Assembly (NCBI RefSeq): GCF_003258835.1
Contig: NZ_NPEV01000032.1
Location: 1 to 61,640 of the forward strand
DNA from: Rhodobium orientis
Lineage (GTDB): Bacteria > Pseudomonadota > Alphaproteobacteria > Rhizobiales > Rhodobiaceae
DNA: 61,640 nt
Direction: 5' to 3'
Shown here: in pieces, positions 25,023 through 35,754 of the stretch
Layout: the number at the start of each line of letters is the position of its first letter
Position numbering within the stretch: position 1 is the stretch's first letter
Program-made: the position numbers and the translations under genes
Notes under the pieces: generated by a model
The model's input: the letters and a program-made list of their open reading frames with translations, nothing else
Databases searched by the model: none
Told to the model about the DNA's origin: nothing

Positions 25023-25050
25023 GGCGGGCCCGCGGGTCCGCCTTTTCTTT
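25023..25050. terminator. Terminator between VHL-like gene and macB
   Basis: GGCGGGCC pairs with GGTCCGCC (one G-U), followed on the plus strand by TTTTCTTT. It lies 25 bases after the VHL-like gene and beyond the macB stop on the other strand, so it may serve both converging transcripts. Confidence 0.65.
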
Positions 25051-25061
25051 GCCGTGGGCCC

Positions 25062-27032
25062 TTAGTCCCGCATCAGGGCGACGACCGGGTCGAGCCGCGA
25101 GGCGTTGCGCGCCGGCAAATAGCCGAAGGCGACGCCGATGAGGCTGGAGCACAGGAACGCGGCGACGATCGAGGTCGTCGAATAGATCAGCGTGAAATTG
25201 GAGCCGACCAGCTTGAAGAGCGCGCCGAAGCCGAGGGCGGCGGCGATGCCGAGGACGCCGCCGATCAGGCAGACCAGAACCGCCTCGATGAGGAACTGGC
25301 GCAATATGTCGCCGCGGCGGGCGCCGACGGCCATCCTGACCCCGATCTCGCCGACCCGTTCGGAGACCGAGACCAGCATGATGTTCATGACGCCGATACC
25401 GCCGACGAAGAGCGAGATGAGGGCGATGGCAGCGATCAGCAGCGTCAGCGTTTCCGTCGTGGAGGTGATGGTGCGGCGGATGTCGTCGGTGTTAAGGATG
25501 AAGAAGTCCTTGGTCCCGTGCCGCGAGGTGAGGAATTTGGTGACGGCCTTTTCGGCGAGGTCCGTGTCGGTGTCGTCGCTGACCTGGACGGTGATGGAGC
25601 GCAGCCGGGTGTCGCCGAGGATGCGGGTCTGGACCGTGGTGTAGGGCAGGTAGACGGAGGGGTTGTTGGAGGAGCCGAAACCGCCGCTGCGCGGCTCCAC
25701 GACGCCGATCACGCGGCAGGGGACCGGACCGACGAAGACCACCTTGCCGACCGGGTCGACGCCGTCCTTGAAGAGCGCCGACTGGGTGTTCTGGTCAATG
25801 ACGGCGTCCTGGCTGCGCCGTGCGACGCTGTCGGCATCGAACAGGCGGCCGGAGGCGAGCTTCAGCCCCTCGGCGGCGAAATAGGCGTCGCTGACGCCGT
25901 TGATGCGCCCGCTCGCCTCCTCGGCGCCGAAGCGGATGGTGTCGCTGGTCGTCACCGTCGGCGTGACGGCGGCGACATAGGGCTGGCGGGCCAGCGCGTT
26001 GGCGTCGGCGACCACCAGCGTGGTGATGCGGCCCGAGCGAACGTCGCCGAAGTCCCGGCCGGGAAAGACTTCCAGCGTGTTGGTGCCGAGGCTGGAGATG
26101 TTGGCCAGCACCTTCTGGCGCGAGCCCTCGCCGAGGGCGACGACGGCGACCACCGAGGCGATGCCGATGATGATGCCGAGCATGGTCAGGAACGCCCGCA
26201 CTTTGTGGGCGCGCATGGCGACGACGGCCATCCTGAACGCCTCTCGGAAACGGGCCGCCTCGGCGCGAAGGGAGCGGGCGCCGGCGTTCAGCTTTTCGCC
26301 TTCATCGCGGCCGGCGCACGCCACGGTTCCGGCGCTGTCGGTCCGGGTGTCCGCAACGATGACGCCGTCCTTCAGCTCGATGGTGCGGTTGGCGTGGGCG
26401 GCGATGGCCGGGTCGTGGGTGACCATGATGACGGTCTTGCCGTCGGCGTTGAGCTCCTGGAGGATCTTCAGGACCTCCTCGCCGCTCTGGGAATCGAGGG
26501 CCCCGGTCGGCTCGTCGGCAAGGATCACCTCCGCGCCGTTCATCAGCGCGCGGGCGATGGAGACCCTTTGCTGCTGGCCGCCGGAAAGCTGGCCGGGCCG
26601 GTGGCCGAGCCGATCGTCCATGCCGAGCCGGGAAAGAAGGGCAACGGCGCGCTCGTGCCGCTCCTCGCCGCCGCGGCCGGCATAGATCGCCGGGATTTCC
26701 ACGTTGCCGACGGCCGTCAGTTCGGCGAGCAGGTGATAGCGCTGGAAGATGAAGCCGAAATGCTCCCGGCGCAGGGCGGCCAGTTCGTCGGCGTCACGCT
26801 CGGCGGTCTCGCGGCCGTTGATGCGGTAGCTGCCGCCGGTCGGACGGTCGAGGCAGCCGAGGATGTTCATGAGCGTCGACTTGCCGGAGCCCGACGCACC
26901 GACGATCGCCACCATCTCGCCGCGCTCGATGGTCAGGTCGATGTGGTCGAGGGCGAGCAGTTCGTCCTCGCCGGCGCGGAACGCCCGCGTCAGGCCCTTG
27001 ACCTCGATCAGCGGCTTTGTGTCCGCTGTCAT
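25062..27032 (-). CDS. macB: MacB-type ABC transporter ATPase/permease
   Basis: 656-residue fusion of an N-terminal ABC ATPase and a four-span permease. VAIVGASGSGKSTLMNILG is Walker A, GQLSGGQQQRVSIARALM the signature and VILADEPTGALD Walker B. The FtsX/MacB permease begins at AFRMAVVAMRAHKVRAFLTMLGIIIG. A periplasmic MacB domain follows, and the last three helices are around VGGIGVMNIMLVSVSERVGEIGVRMAVGARR. With MacA and an outer-membrane channel it drives drug, peptide or siderophore export by mechanotransmission. The ATG lies one base after the macA stop; the upstream in-frame extension is antisense to macA noise. Confidence 0.94.
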   Translation of the reverse strand: MTADTKPLIEVKGLTRAFRAGEDELLALDHIDLTIERGEMVAIVGASGSGKSTLMNILGCLDRPTGGSYRINGRETAERDADELAALRREHFGFIFQRYHLLAELTAVGNVEIPAIYAGRGGEERHERAVALLSRLGMDDRLGHRPGQLSGGQQQRVSIARALMNGAEVILADEPTGALDSQSGEEVLKILQELNADGKTVIMVTHDPAIAAHANRTIELKDGVIVADTRTDSAGTVACAGRDEGEKLNAGARSLRAEAARFREAFRMAVVAMRAHKVRAFLTMLGIIIGIASVVAVVALGEGSRQKVLANISSLGTNTLEVFPGRDFGDVRSGRITTLVVADANALARQPYVAAVTPTVTTSDTIRFGAEEASGRINGVSDAYFAAEGLKLASGRLFDADSVARRSQDAVIDQNTQSALFKDGVDPVGKVVFVGPVPCRVIGVVEPRSGGFGSSNNPSVYLPYTTVQTRILGDTRLRSITVQVSDDTDTDLAEKAVTKFLTSRHGTKDFFILNTDDIRRTITSTTETLTLLIAAIALISLFVGGIGVMNIMLVSVSERVGEIGVRMAVGARRGDILRQFLIEAVLVCLIGGVLGIAAALGFGALFKLVGSNFTLIYSTTSIVAAFLCSSLIGVAFGYLPARNASRLDPVVALMRD

Positions 27033-27033
27033 C

Positions 27034-28260
27034 TCAGAACCCCATCGGGCCCCGGCGCGGGCGGCGCTCGCGGGTCGCCGTCTCGCCGCTCCGGGTGCCG
27101 GTGACGACGCGCGCGCCCTCCTCGAGCCCGGAGCGGACTTCGGCGACCGACTTGTCGTTGAGGCCGATCTCGACCTTGCGGGTCGCGACCTCCCCGTCCG
27201 TTTCAAGAACGTCGACAGTGCGGCTGCCGTCCGCATCGCGCGGTCCGATGGCGACGGCCGGGATGGTGAGAACGTCGCGCGCGGCGCCGAGCACGATATG
27301 GACCTCGGCGGTCATATAGGTCCTGAGGTGCCCGTCGGGGTTCGGCACATGGAAGATGCCGTTGTAGTAGATCGCCTCAGTCGAGGACGACGAGGTGCTC
27401 GAGGACGAACTGCTGATGGCGGGATCGTTGACGATGGAGTCCGGAGCCGGCTCGATCGATTCCAGCACCGCGTCATAGCGGGTGTCGAGGTCGCCGACGA
27501 TGGTGAAGTAGACCGGCTGGCCCGGCTTGACGTTGACGATGTCGGCCTCGGAGATTTCCGCCTCCACCTTCATGCTGTCGAGCTGGCCGAGGACGACGAT
27601 GGTCGGTGCGGACTGGGCCGCGTTCACCGTCTGGCCCTCCTGGTTGACGATCGCCAGCACCGTGCCGCCCATCGGCGCGGTGATGCGGGTGTAGCCGAGA
27701 TTGGCGCGGGCGGTCTCCACCGCGACCTCAGCCTCGACGACCTGGGCGGCGAGGGCGTCGATCTGCGCCTCGGTGGTCTTGACGGCGGCCTCGGCGGATT
27801 CGAAATCGGCCTGGGACGTGGCCTGCTGGGCGAGCATGCGGCGCTGGCGCTCAAGGCTCTGGCGGTTGAGCGTGAGCGTCGCCTCCTTTTCCACTTTCTG
27901 GGCGCGGACGTTGGCGAGCGTCGCTTCGGCCGTGCGCAGGGCATTTTCCTGGGTGACGGAATCGATTTCCGCGATCAGGTCGCCTTCCGTCACGGTGTCG
28001 CCGAGGGCAACGTGCAGGGCCGTGATGCGGCCGGAGACCTGGGCGCCGACGGCGACCAGCTTGGCCGGCCGCAAGGTGCCGCTGGCCAGTACGGTGACCT
28101 CCACGTCGCCGCGGCGCACCGGTGCGGTCATGACGTCCGGCGCCTCCTCCTCGACGAGGTAGGGGCGGGCAAACCAGGCCGCCGCTGCGATCACGGCGAG
28201 AACGACGAGGGCAACGCCGATCCGGCGGCCGAGGGATCGTTTGCGTGCCGGTGCGCTCAT
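27034..28260 (-). CDS. macA: MacA-type periplasmic adaptor
   Basis: 408 residues: inner-membrane anchor (RIGVALVVLAVIAAAAWFA), biotinyl-lipoyl half-motifs around VSGRITALHVALGDTVTEGD, a coiled-coil hairpin at about 100-190 (NALRTAEATLANVRAQKVEK onward), then beta-barrel and membrane-proximal domains. Residues near 285 form a serine stretch (SSSSSTSSSS). Bridges MacB to an outer-membrane factor. Its ATG overlaps the stop of the upstream MFS gene (ATGA), so the MFS, adaptor and ATPase form one operon. Confidence 0.93.
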   Translation of the reverse strand: MSAPARKRSLGRRIGVALVVLAVIAAAAWFARPYLVEEEAPDVMTAPVRRGDVEVTVLASGTLRPAKLVAVGAQVSGRITALHVALGDTVTEGDLIAEIDSVTQENALRTAEATLANVRAQKVEKEATLTLNRQSLERQRRMLAQQATSQADFESAEAAVKTTEAQIDALAAQVVEAEVAVETARANLGYTRITAPMGGTVLAIVNQEGQTVNAAQSAPTIVVLGQLDSMKVEAEISEADIVNVKPGQPVYFTIVGDLDTRYDAVLESIEPAPDSIVNDPAISSSSSSTSSSSTEAIYYNGIFHVPNPDGHLRTYMTAEVHIVLGAARDVLTIPAVAIGPRDADGSRTVDVLETDGEVATRKVEIGLNDKSVAEVRSGLEEGARVVTGTRSGETATRERRPRRGPMGF

Positions 28261-29474
28261 CGGCGGTTTTTCTCCGTCATGCGAAAGACGACGAGCAGGA
28301 TGCCGGCGACGATACCGCAGCCGAGGATCGCGCCGGACATCGGATAGGCCGTGTCGTTGTGGATCGTGCTGATGACGGCGCTGACGATGGCGGCGGTGCC
28401 GAACTGCAAGAGGCCGAGCAGGGCGGAGGCGCTGCCGGCATTGCCCCGGCTCTGGGCCATGGCGATGGCCATGGCGTTGGTCGAGATCAGCGGGATGACG
28501 CCGACGATGGCCCAGAGCGCCATGACGACGAGGACCAGCGAGCCCGTCGCGACGGCGAGGTTGAGGGCGATGGCGGCGGCAATGGATACGGCGATGCCGA
28601 TCGCAAACACGGTGCGCGGCTCCAGCGTCTTCAACAGGGCACGGTTGACCTGGGCGCCGACCATCAGGGCGGCGGCGACGATGCCGAACAGCCAGCCGTA
28701 ATGCTGCTCGCTGAGCCCGTAGATCTCGATAAAGACGAAGGACGAGCCGCTGATGAAGGAGAACAGGCCGCCAAAGGCGAAGCTGCCGACGAGGGCCGGC
28801 AGGATGAAGGCGCGGCAGCTGGCAAGCCGCAGATAGGTCATGACGATGGAACCGAGATTGGCGCTGTTGCGCTCGTCCTCAGGCAGGGTCTCGGGCAGGA
28901 ACCGGGCGGCCGCGGCAAGGCAGACGAGGCCGAACAGGCCCAAGAGGACGAAGACGGCCGGCCACTGGCTGACCGTGAGCACATAGCCGCCAAGCACCGG
29001 CGCGACGATCGGGGCGATGCCGATCACCGTGATCAGCATGGAAAACACCCGCGCCGTCTCGCGCTCGTCGAACAGGTCGCGGACGGCGGCGCGGCCGACG
29101 ACCATGCCGGCGCAGCCGGACAGCCCCTGCAGCAGCCGGAGGCCGACGAAGGCCTCGATGGTCGGGGCAAAGGCGATCAGGAACGAGGTGACGGTGAAGA
29201 TGGCGACGCCGATGAGCAGCGGCAGGCGGCGGCCGAGGCGGTCGATCAGCGGACCGTAGATGATCTGGCCGACGGCCAGCCCGAGGAAGAACACCGACAG
29301 GCTGAGCTGGACGTGGCCGGAATCGGTGCGAAAGCTCGCCGCGATCTCCGGCAGGCCGGGCAGGTAGAGGTCGGTGGCAAAGGGGGCAAAGGCGGTCAGC
29401 GCGCCGAGCAGCAGCGTCAGGCCGGCAACGTTTATTCCCTTTGCGTCAAGGTCAGTTCTCTCAACAGGCGTCAT
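28257..29474 (-). CDS. Bcr/CflA-family multidrug MFS transporter
   Basis: About 12 membrane helices in 405 residues. LTAFAPFATDLYLPGLPEIAASF and GQIIYGPLIDRLGRRLPLL (motif A) are typical of the DHA1 Bcr/CflA group, which exports bicyclomycin, chloramphenicol, sulfonamides or cysteine using the proton gradient. RLLQGLSGCAGMVVGRAAVRDLF is motif B/C. Start chosen at MTPVERTD because AAGGAA precedes it by 5 bases; the upstream ATG at 29516 has no ribosome site. First gene of the MFS-macA-macB operon. Confidence 0.92.
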   Translation of the reverse strand: MTPVERTDLDAKGINVAGLTLLLGALTAFAPFATDLYLPGLPEIAASFRTDSGHVQLSLSVFFLGLAVGQIIYGPLIDRLGRRLPLLIGVAIFTVTSFLIAFAPTIEAFVGLRLLQGLSGCAGMVVGRAAVRDLFDERETARVFSMLITVIGIAPIVAPVLGGYVLTVSQWPAVFVLLGLFGLVCLAAAARFLPETLPEDERNSANLGSIVMTYLRLASCRAFILPALVGSFAFGGLFSFISGSSFVFIEIYGLSEQHYGWLFGIVAAALMVGAQVNRALLKTLEPRTVFAIGIAVSIAAAIALNLAVATGSLVLVVMALWAIVGVIPLISTNAMAIAMAQSRGNAGSASALLGLLQFGTAAIVSAVISTIHNDTAYPMSGAILGCGIVAGILLVVFRMTEKNRR

Positions 29475-29563
29475 TCGGTTCCTTGCGGCCTGGCTGCGAA
29501 CGCCGGACCGCTCCATGTCGGCGCGTAGGAACGCGCCGGATGCGTGAATTCCATTTCAATCTG

Positions 29564-29593
29564 TCCCGCGGGCCGTGGAGGCGCCCCGCGGGA
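29564..29593 (-). terminator. Hairpin after the RND efflux operon
   Basis: TCCCGCGG (29564-29571) pairs with CCGCGGGA (29586-29593), in the 144-base gap between the outer-membrane factor stop and the MFS start. No T run; either a weak terminator of the RND operon or a boundary element. Confidence 0.45.
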
Positions 29594-29618
29594 GAGTGCG
29601 GTCAGGTCCGCAGCGCTG

Positions 29619-31172
29619 TCACCGCGCAGGCGCGGGACGGGGCCTGATATCGACGAAATGCGGCCCGGTGTTGACATCGACGACCTCCGGCTTGGAGCTG
29701 TCGACCTCTCCGGACCAGCCGCCGCCCAGCGCCTTGTGCAGCGAGATGTAATCCTGGGTGATGGCGACGCGGCTGGCGATCAGGGCGTCCTCGGCCGAAT
29801 AGAGCGAGCGTTCCGCGTCGAGCACGTCCAGGAAGCTCGACGAACCGGTGTCGTAGAGCGAGCGGGCGAGGCTTGCCGACTTGCGGTAGGACTGCACCGA
29901 GGAGGCCAGCCGGCCGTGCTTGATGCGCTCCTGGCGCAGGGCGACGAGGGCGTTCTCGACGTCCTCCAGCGCCGTCAGCACGGCGCTGCGATAGGCGAGG
30001 AAATACTGGTCGCGCTGGGCTTCGGCGATTTCGACGCCGGCCTTCAACTGGCCGCCATTGAAGATCGGCACGGAGACCGTCGGGCCGAACGACCAGCTTA
30101 TCGACGACGACTTGCCGAGGTCGCCGAATTTGCGGGCCGAGGTGTCGATGTTGCCGATCAGGCTGACCTTGGGATAGCGCTCGGCCTCGGCCTGGCCGAT
30201 GCGGGCGGTGGAGGCGGCGAGCTGGCGCTCGGCCAGCCGCACGTCGGGCCGGTCGATGAGGACGTCGGCGGGAATGCCGGTGGGGATCGGCCAGCTCGGC
30301 CGCGGAATCGCCTTCGGCTTGTTCATGCGGTCGGCGAGCGCGGCGGGCGGCTTGCCGGTGAGGACGCCGAGCCGGTGCACAGCCTGGTGGAAGGCGGCGC
30401 GCAGCGCCGGGATGTTGGCCTCGGTGTCGGTCTGCTGGCCGGAGGCGTTGGCGACGTCGAGGGCGGTGGCGGCGCCGGCCTCGAACTTGTTGCGGGTGAG
30501 GTCGGCGGTCTCGCGCTGGGAGCCGGCGGTGCGCTGGGCGAGCGCGATGCGGGCCTGGTAGCCGCGGGCGTCGACATAGTTGGCGGCGACGTCGCCGACC
30601 AGCGTGAGGAGCGTTGCCCGCAAATCCTCCTCGGCCGCGTCGAGGCCGTACTGGGCCGCCTCCACGGCGCGCTTGTTGACGCCGAAAAGGTCGATCTCCC
30701 AGCTCGCGTCGAAGCCGGCCTGGTAGAGCTTGTAGTGCTCGCCGTTACTGCCGCCGGCGCCGGTGCTCTTGTTGCTGGTCGCCGAGCCGCTGCCGGAAAC
30801 GCCCGGCAGCATGGCGCCGAAGCTCTGGCGATAGGCGGCCCGGGCCTCGCGCACGCGCGCCTTGGCGGCGGCGACGTCGAGATTGCCGGCGACCGCCTCC
30901 TCGATGATCTGGTTGAGCAGCGGGTCGCGCAGCCGGCGCCACCATCTGGCGAGCTCCGGCGGGCGCGGCGTTGCCGTGTCGCCCTTGGCGTGGCTCCAGC
31001 CGTCGGGCATCGACAGGAACGGCGTCTGGTAGTCCGGACCGACGGCGCAGCCGGCCAGCAGCGCCGCGGTCAGACCGGCGACCGCCATCCGCGGAGCGTG
31101 CCTCATGCGGGGGGCGGGAGATGCGGCTCGGGGCAACGTCTCGGGTCGGGCACACCGGGTCACGGTCTTCAT
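29619..31172 (-). CDS. Outer-membrane efflux lipoprotein (NodT/OprM family)
   Basis: TolC-like channel partner of the RND pump. [15 protein letters not shown] gives a lipobox with Cys42. Two outer-membrane-efflux repeats follow ([21 protein letters not shown] and [13 protein letters not shown], then [19 protein letters not shown]). 517 aa with about 20 residues before the signal core, so the true start may be Met23 or Met29. The annotated ATG overlaps the stop of the RND gene (ATGA). The lipid-anchored channel may also serve the MacAB pump, which has none of its own here. Confidence 0.93.
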   Translation of the reverse strand: MKTVTRCARPETLPRAASPAPRMRHAPRMAVAGLTAALLAGCAVGPDYQTPFLSMPDGWSHAKGDTATPRPPELARWWRRLRDPLLNQIIEEAVAGNLDVAAAKARVREARAAYRQSFGAMLPGVSGSGSATSNKSTGAGGSNGEHYKLYQAGFDASWEIDLFGVNKRAVEAAQYGLDAAEEDLRATLLTLVGDVAANYVDARGYQARIALAQRTAGSQRETADLTRNKFEAGAATALDVANASGQQTDTEANIPALRAAFHQAVHRLGVLTGKPPAALADRMNKPKAIPRPSWPIPTGIPADVLIDRPDVRLAERQLAASTARIGQAEAERYPKVSLIGNIDTSARKFGDLGKSSSISWSFGPTVSVPIFNGGQLKAGVEIAEAQRDQYFLAYRSAVLTALEDVENALVALRQERIKHGRLASSVQSYRKSASLARSLYDTGSSSFLDVLDAERSLYSAEDALIASRVAITQDYISLHKALGGGWSGEVDSSKPEVVDVNTGPHFVDIRPRPAPAR

Positions 31173-34100
31173 CCTTGCGATTCGACGGCCGGGTTCTGAT
31201 CGCCGGCGGGGGGAGGTGTCGAGGCATCATCGCGCCTCTTGTCGCTGCGGAAGATACGCCGAACGACGACAAAGAGAAGGGGGACGAAGAAAATGCCGAG
31301 GAAGGTGGCCGCGATCATGCCGCCCATGACGCCGATACCGATGGAATTCTGCGCGCCGGAGCCCGGACCGTTGGCGATTGCCAGGGGCGTCACGCCGAGG
31401 ATGAAGGCGAAGGACGTCATCAGGATCGGCCGGAGGCGCTGGCGGGCCGCCTCCTGGGTCGCCTCGACGAGCGGCTTGCCCGTATCGAGCTGGGCGAGCG
31501 CGAACTCGACGATGAGAATGGCGTTCTTGGCGGCAAGGCCGATCGTTGTCAGCAGGCCGACCTTGAAATAGACGTCGTTGGTCTGGCCGAAATAGAGCGC
31601 GGCGGCGACGGCGCCGAAGAAGCCGATCGGCACCGAGAGCATGACGGCGAGCGGCGTCGCCCAGCTCTCATAGAGGGCGGCCAGGCTGAGGAAGACGACC
31701 AGCATGGAGATGGCGTAGAGTGCCGTCGCCTGGTTGCCGGAGAGTTTTTCCTGGTAGGACAGGCCCGTCCATTCGAAGGAAAAGCCGGCCGGCAACTGCT
31801 CGATCAGCCGCTCGATCTCGTCCATCGCCTCGCCGGAGCTGATGCCGGCGGCGGCGGAGCCCTGCATCTCGACCGCCGAGGAGCCGTTGTAGCGTTCCAC
31901 GCGCGGCGAGCCGAAGGTCCAGCGGCTGTCGGAGAAGGACGAGAACGGCACCATCTGGCCGGCGCTGTTGCGCACATGCCAGCGGGCAACGTCCTCCGGC
32001 TGCATGCGGAATTCCTTGTCCGCCTGCAGGTAGACCGGCTTGACGCGGCCGCGGTCGATGAAGTCGTTGACGTAGTCGCTGCCCCAGGCGATCGACACTG
32101 TCTGGTTGATGTCGGCAATACCGATGCCGAAGGCGCTTGCCCGTTCCTGGTCGATGTCGATCGAGAACTGCGGCGTGTCCTCCTGGCCGTTCGGCCGGGT
32201 GTTGGCGAGCAGCTTCGACTGGCCGGCAAGGCCGAGGAGCTGGTTGCGGGCCTCGATCAGCTTGTCGTGGCCGGCGCCGTTGATGTCCTGGAGGTAGAAG
32301 TTGAAGCCGTTGGTGTTGCCGAGGCCGCGGATCGCGGGCGGGGCCAGCGCAAACACGCGGGCGTCCTTGATCTGCATCAGCGCGGGCATCGCCCGTCCGG
32401 CCATCTCCTGGGCCGAGGTGCCGGGGCCATCGCGTTCGTCGAACGGCTTCAGCCGGATGAAGGACAGGCCCACATTCTGGCCGCGGCCGCCGAAGCCGAA
32501 GCCGGCGACGGTGAACACGCTTTCGACCAGCTCCGCCTCGTTCTTGCGGAAATGCTCGTCGATCTGGTCGAGGACGGCGAGGGTGCGGTCCTGTGTCGCG
32601 CCGGCCGGCAGGGTGGCCGAGGCGATCAGGAAGCCCTGGTCCTCTTCCGGCAGGAACGAGCCCGGCAGCTTTTCGAACAGCCAGACCGCGGCGACGACGA
32701 TCGCCAGGAACACGGCGACGAAGCGGATCGAGCGGTGCACGATGGCGCCGGTGCCCGTGTGGTAGCCGCGGGTGGTGCGGTCGAACATCCGGTTGAACCA
32801 GCCGAACGGCCCCTTCTGGGTCGCATGGTCCGGCGGCGGCTTCAGGATCGTCGCGCACAACGCCGGCGTCAACACCAGGGCGACGATCAGCGACAGCACC
32901 ATGGCCGAGACGATGGTGACGGAGAACTGGCGGTAGATGACGCCGACCGAGCCGCCGAAGAACGCCATCGGGATGAACACGGCGGACAGCACGGTGACGA
33001 TGCCGATCAGGGCGCCGGTGATCTCGCGCATGGATTTGCGCGTCGCCTCGCGCGGCGGCAGCTTTTCGTCGTGCATCACGCGTTCGACGTTCTCCACCAC
33101 GACGATGGCGTCGTCGACCAGGAGGCCGATGGCCAGCACCATGGCGAACATGGTCAGCGTGTTGATGGAAAAGCCGAAGACGGCGAGCACCCCGAAGGTG
33201 CCGAGGAGGACGACCGGGACGGCCAGCGTCGGGATGATGGTGGCGCGGATGTTCTGCAGGAACACGAACATGACGATGAAGACGAGGACGATGGCCTCGA
33301 TCAGCGTCTTCACCACCTCTTCGATGGACAGGCGCACGAACGGGGTGGTGTCGTAGGGGTAGACCACCGTGACGCCGGCCGGGAAGGTCGGCCGCATGCG
33401 CTCGATGGTGTCGCGGACCCGCTGCGCGGTCGACAGCGCATTGGCGCCGGTGGCGAGGCTGACGCCGACGCCGGCCGCCGGCTGGCCCTGGTAGCGCGCC
33501 GTGGTGTTGTAGCTTTCCGAGCCGATCTCCACCCGGGCGACGTCGTTGAGGCGGACGATGGAGCCTTCGGTGGTACTCTTCAGGATGATGTTGCGGAACT
33601 GCTCAGGGGTCTGCAGGCGGCTGCGTGCGGTGACCGTGGCGTTGAGCTGCTGGCCCTCGACGGCGGGCAGGCCGCCGAGCTGGCCGGCCGAGACCTGGGT
33701 GTTCTGGGACTGCACCGCAGCGGCGATGTCACCCGGCATCAGGGCGTATTTCGACAGCTTGTCCGGATCGAGCCAGATCCGCATGGCGTAGCCGGAACCG
33801 AACACCTGGGTCTCGCCGACGCCTTCGACGCGGTTCAGCGTGTCGATCAGCGTGCTGTCCACATAGTCGGCCAGGTCGGTCTGGGTCATGTCGCCGGTCT
33901 CGGAGATGAAACCGATAACCAGCAGGAAGCCGGAAGACGACTTGTTGACCGTCAGGCCGTTGTCCTGCACCGCCTGGGGAAGCTGCGGCGTGACGAGCTG
34001 CAGCTTGTTCTGGACCTGCATCTGGGCGACGTCGGGGTCGGCGGCACTGGTGAAGGTGAGGACGATTTCCGCGCGGCCGATGGAGGTCGACGTCGCCGAC

Positions 34101-34333
34101 ATGTAGTCGAGGTGGTCGATGCCGGTCATGCCGCTCTCGATCACCTTGGTGACGGAGTTCTCCACCGTCTGCGCGTCGGCACCGGGGTAAGTGCCGGAAA
34201 TGCGCACGGTGGTCGGCGCGATGTCCGGATATTGCGAGATCGGCAGCGTGTTCAGGGCCAGCAGGCCGCCGAGCATGATAACGATTGCAATGACCCAGGC
34301 GAAGATCGGCCGGTCGATGAAGAAAGATGACAT
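31169..34333 (-). CDS. RND multidrug efflux pump, inner-membrane subunit (HAE1, AcrB/MexB-like)
   Basis: 1054 residues, the standard length. [22 protein letters not shown] is the first helix of HAE1 pumps. [19 protein letters not shown] and [15 protein letters not shown] frame the proton-relay helix 4 region. [32 protein letters not shown] and [17 protein letters not shown] are typical docking and C-terminal segments. It takes substrates from the periplasm and inner-membrane leaflet and ejects them through the outer-membrane factor, driven by protons. Middle gene of MFP-RND-OMF. Confidence 0.96.
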   Translation of the reverse strand: MSSFFIDRPIFAWVIAIVIMLGGLLALNTLPISQYPDIAPTTVRISGTYPGADAQTVENSVTKVIESGMTGIDHLDYMSATSTSIGRAEIVLTFTSAADPDVAQMQVQNKLQLVTPQLPQAVQDNGLTVNKSSSGFLLVIGFISETGDMTQTDLADYVDSTLIDTLNRVEGVGETQVFGSGYAMRIWLDPDKLSKYALMPGDIAAAVQSQNTQVSAGQLGGLPAVEGQQLNATVTARSRLQTPEQFRNIILKSTTEGSIVRLNDVARVEIGSESYNTTARYQGQPAAGVGVSLATGANALSTAQRVRDTIERMRPTFPAGVTVVYPYDTTPFVRLSIEEVVKTLIEAIVLVFIVMFVFLQNIRATIIPTLAVPVVLLGTFGVLAVFGFSINTLTMFAMVLAIGLLVDDAIVVVENVERVMHDEKLPPREATRKSMREITGALIGIVTVLSAVFIPMAFFGGSVGVIYRQFSVTIVSAMVLSLIVALVLTPALCATILKPPPDHATQKGPFGWFNRMFDRTTRGYHTGTGAIVHRSIRFVAVFLAIVVAAVWLFEKLPGSFLPEEDQGFLIASATLPAGATQDRTLAVLDQIDEHFRKNEAELVESVFTVAGFGFGGRGQNVGLSFIRLKPFDERDGPGTSAQEMAGRAMPALMQIKDARVFALAPPAIRGLGNTNGFNFYLQDINGAGHDKLIEARNQLLGLAGQSKLLANTRPNGQEDTPQFSIDIDQERASAFGIGIADINQTVSIAWGSDYVNDFIDRGRVKPVYLQADKEFRMQPEDVARWHVRNSAGQMVPFSSFSDSRWTFGSPRVERYNGSSAVEMQGSAAAGISSGEAMDEIERLIEQLPAGFSFEWTGLSYQEKLSGNQATALYAISMLVVFLSLAALYESWATPLAVMLSVPIGFFGAVAAALYFGQTNDVYFKVGLLTTIGLAAKNAILIVEFALAQLDTGKPLVEATQEAARQRLRPILMTSFAFILGVTPLAIANGPGSGAQNSIGIGVMGGMIAATFLGIFFVPLLFVVVRRIFRSDKRRDDASTPPPAGDQNPAVESQG

Positions 34334-34340
34334 TCGGGTC

Positions 34341-35672
34341 TCAGTCCTTGGCCGCGCCGGGCTTCTGTTTCGGTCCGGCTTCGGCAGCGAGCGCGAGCGT
34401 GGCGGGATCGTCCGGCGCCGCGGCGCCCTGCTTCAGTTCAGACACCTCTCCGGTGGTCTCGTCGATGACGACCTCCACGGTCGTCACGTCGGCACCTTCG
34501 CGCACGAACTGTGACCCGGTGACGACGATGCGGTCGCCGTCGGAAATGCCGTCGCTGACCAGCCAGTTGTTGCCGACGCTCGAGTTGGTCTCGAGAATGC
34601 GCTGCTCGATCTTATTGTCCTCGGTCACGAACAGGGCCGTCGCATCGCCCTTGGTGCTGCGGCTGACGGCGCGCTGCGGCACCACGAAGCTGTTTTCCGC
34701 AATGCCTTCCTCGACGAGCGCGCGGACATACATGCCGGGCAGCAGAAGCCGGTCCGGATTGGGGAACTCGGCGCGCAGCGTGTAGGTGCCGGTGGTCCGG
34801 TCGACATAGGATTCGACAAACGCAAGAGTGCCGGACTCCGCATAGAGCGTTCCGGTCTCCAGCTTCAGGCGCACGGTGATGTTGTCGCCGCGCAGCTTGA
34901 TCCGACCTTCCTCGACCGCCTTCCTGAGGTTGAGCAGATTGGTGCTCGACTGGGTGACGTCGACATTGATCGGATCGAGGGTGCGGATCGTGGTCAGCGC
35001 GGTCGACTGATTCGCCGTGACGAGGGCACCAACGGTCAGTTGCGATTCGTCGACCCGCCCGTCGATCGGCGCCAGCACCGTCGTATAGGTTAGGTTGATG
35101 CGGGCGGTTTCCACCTGGGCCTTGGCGACCGCGACGTCTGCATTGGCCTGGGCCAGCGTCGCCTTGGCATCGTCCAGCTCCTGACTGGAGATGGCGTTCT
35201 GCTTGATCAGATTTTCGTAGCGCTTGACCTTGGCCTCGGCGCTCGGCACCGCGGCCAGCGCCTTTTGCAGGGTGGCGCGGGCGCTCTGATAGGCGGCGCG
35301 GTAGGTGGCGTCGTCGATCTGGTAGAGCGGCGCGCCGGCCTCCACCTCGCTGCCCTCGGTGAACAGGCGCCGGCGGATGATGCCGTTGACCTGGGGGCGC
35401 ACCTCGGCAATCAGCGAGGCCGTCGTGCGGCCCGGCAGTTCCGCGGTGATCGCCACCGACTGGGGATGCAGCGTCAGGACACCGACTTCGGGCTTCGGCC
35501 CGCCGCCCGGTGCCTGGGCATATGATTCGGTCGCCGCGACCAGGGCTGCAGCGGTGAAGAGGGCGACAAGGCCCGTTCGGAGCGTCGCCCGGGCCGCTTG
35601 CCGTTGTGCGTTGGCGAACGCACAACGGCGCGGCGCCGGTGCTCCGGCATGCCACGTGATTGTTTGGCGCAA
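34341..35672 (-). CDS. RND efflux periplasmic adaptor (AcrA/MexA-like)
   Basis: 443 residues. A long Arg-rich n-region precedes a hydrophobic signal ([22 protein letters not shown]). [35 protein letters not shown] is the first lipoyl half, followed by a coiled coil ([20 protein letters not shown] on) and [43 protein letters not shown] is the membrane-proximal domain. Start is TTG at 35672 with AAGGG about 9 bases before it; no ATG fits. First gene of the efflux operon, divergent from a TetR gene 82 bases away, which probably represses it. Confidence 0.92.
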   Translation of the reverse strand: MRQTITWHAGAPAPRRCAFANAQRQAARATLRTGLVALFTAAALVAATESYAQAPGGGPKPEVGVLTLHPQSVAITAELPGRTTASLIAEVRPQVNGIIRRRLFTEGSEVEAGAPLYQIDDATYRAAYQSARATLQKALAAVPSAEAKVKRYENLIKQNAISSQELDDAKATLAQANADVAVAKAQVETARINLTYTTVLAPIDGRVDESQLTVGALVTANQSTALTTIRTLDPINVDVTQSSTNLLNLRKAVEEGRIKLRGDNITVRLKLETGTLYAESGTLAFVESYVDRTTGTYTLRAEFPNPDRLLLPGMYVRALVEEGIAENSFVVPQRAVSRSTKGDATALFVTEDNKIEQRILETNSSVGNNWLVSDGISDGDRIVVTGSQFVREGADVTTVEVVIDETTGEVSELKQGAAAPDDPATLALAAEAGPKQKPGAAKD

Positions 35673-35754
35673 AGGTTGGAACCCTTATTTACAAAACCTT
35701 CGATTACCAATATTCAGGTGGTGAGGCGATGTCAACTGCCGCGAGGAATACCGA
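35673..35754. promoter_or_regulatory. Shared efflux/TetR control region
   Basis: 82-base AT-rich gap between divergent adaptor and TetR genes. It contains AAGGTTGGAACCCTT and, 12 bases on, AACCTT, giving overlapping AAGG(T/G)TT / AACCTT inverted blocks that could bind a TetR dimer and cover both promoters. No exact long palindrome was found. Confidence 0.45.

Noticed and set aside
30971-34330. A 1119-codon open frame antisense to the RND pump gene
   Set aside because: High-GC antisense frame with low-complexity Arg/Asp/Gly/His composition; the RND protein on the other strand is unmistakable and complete.
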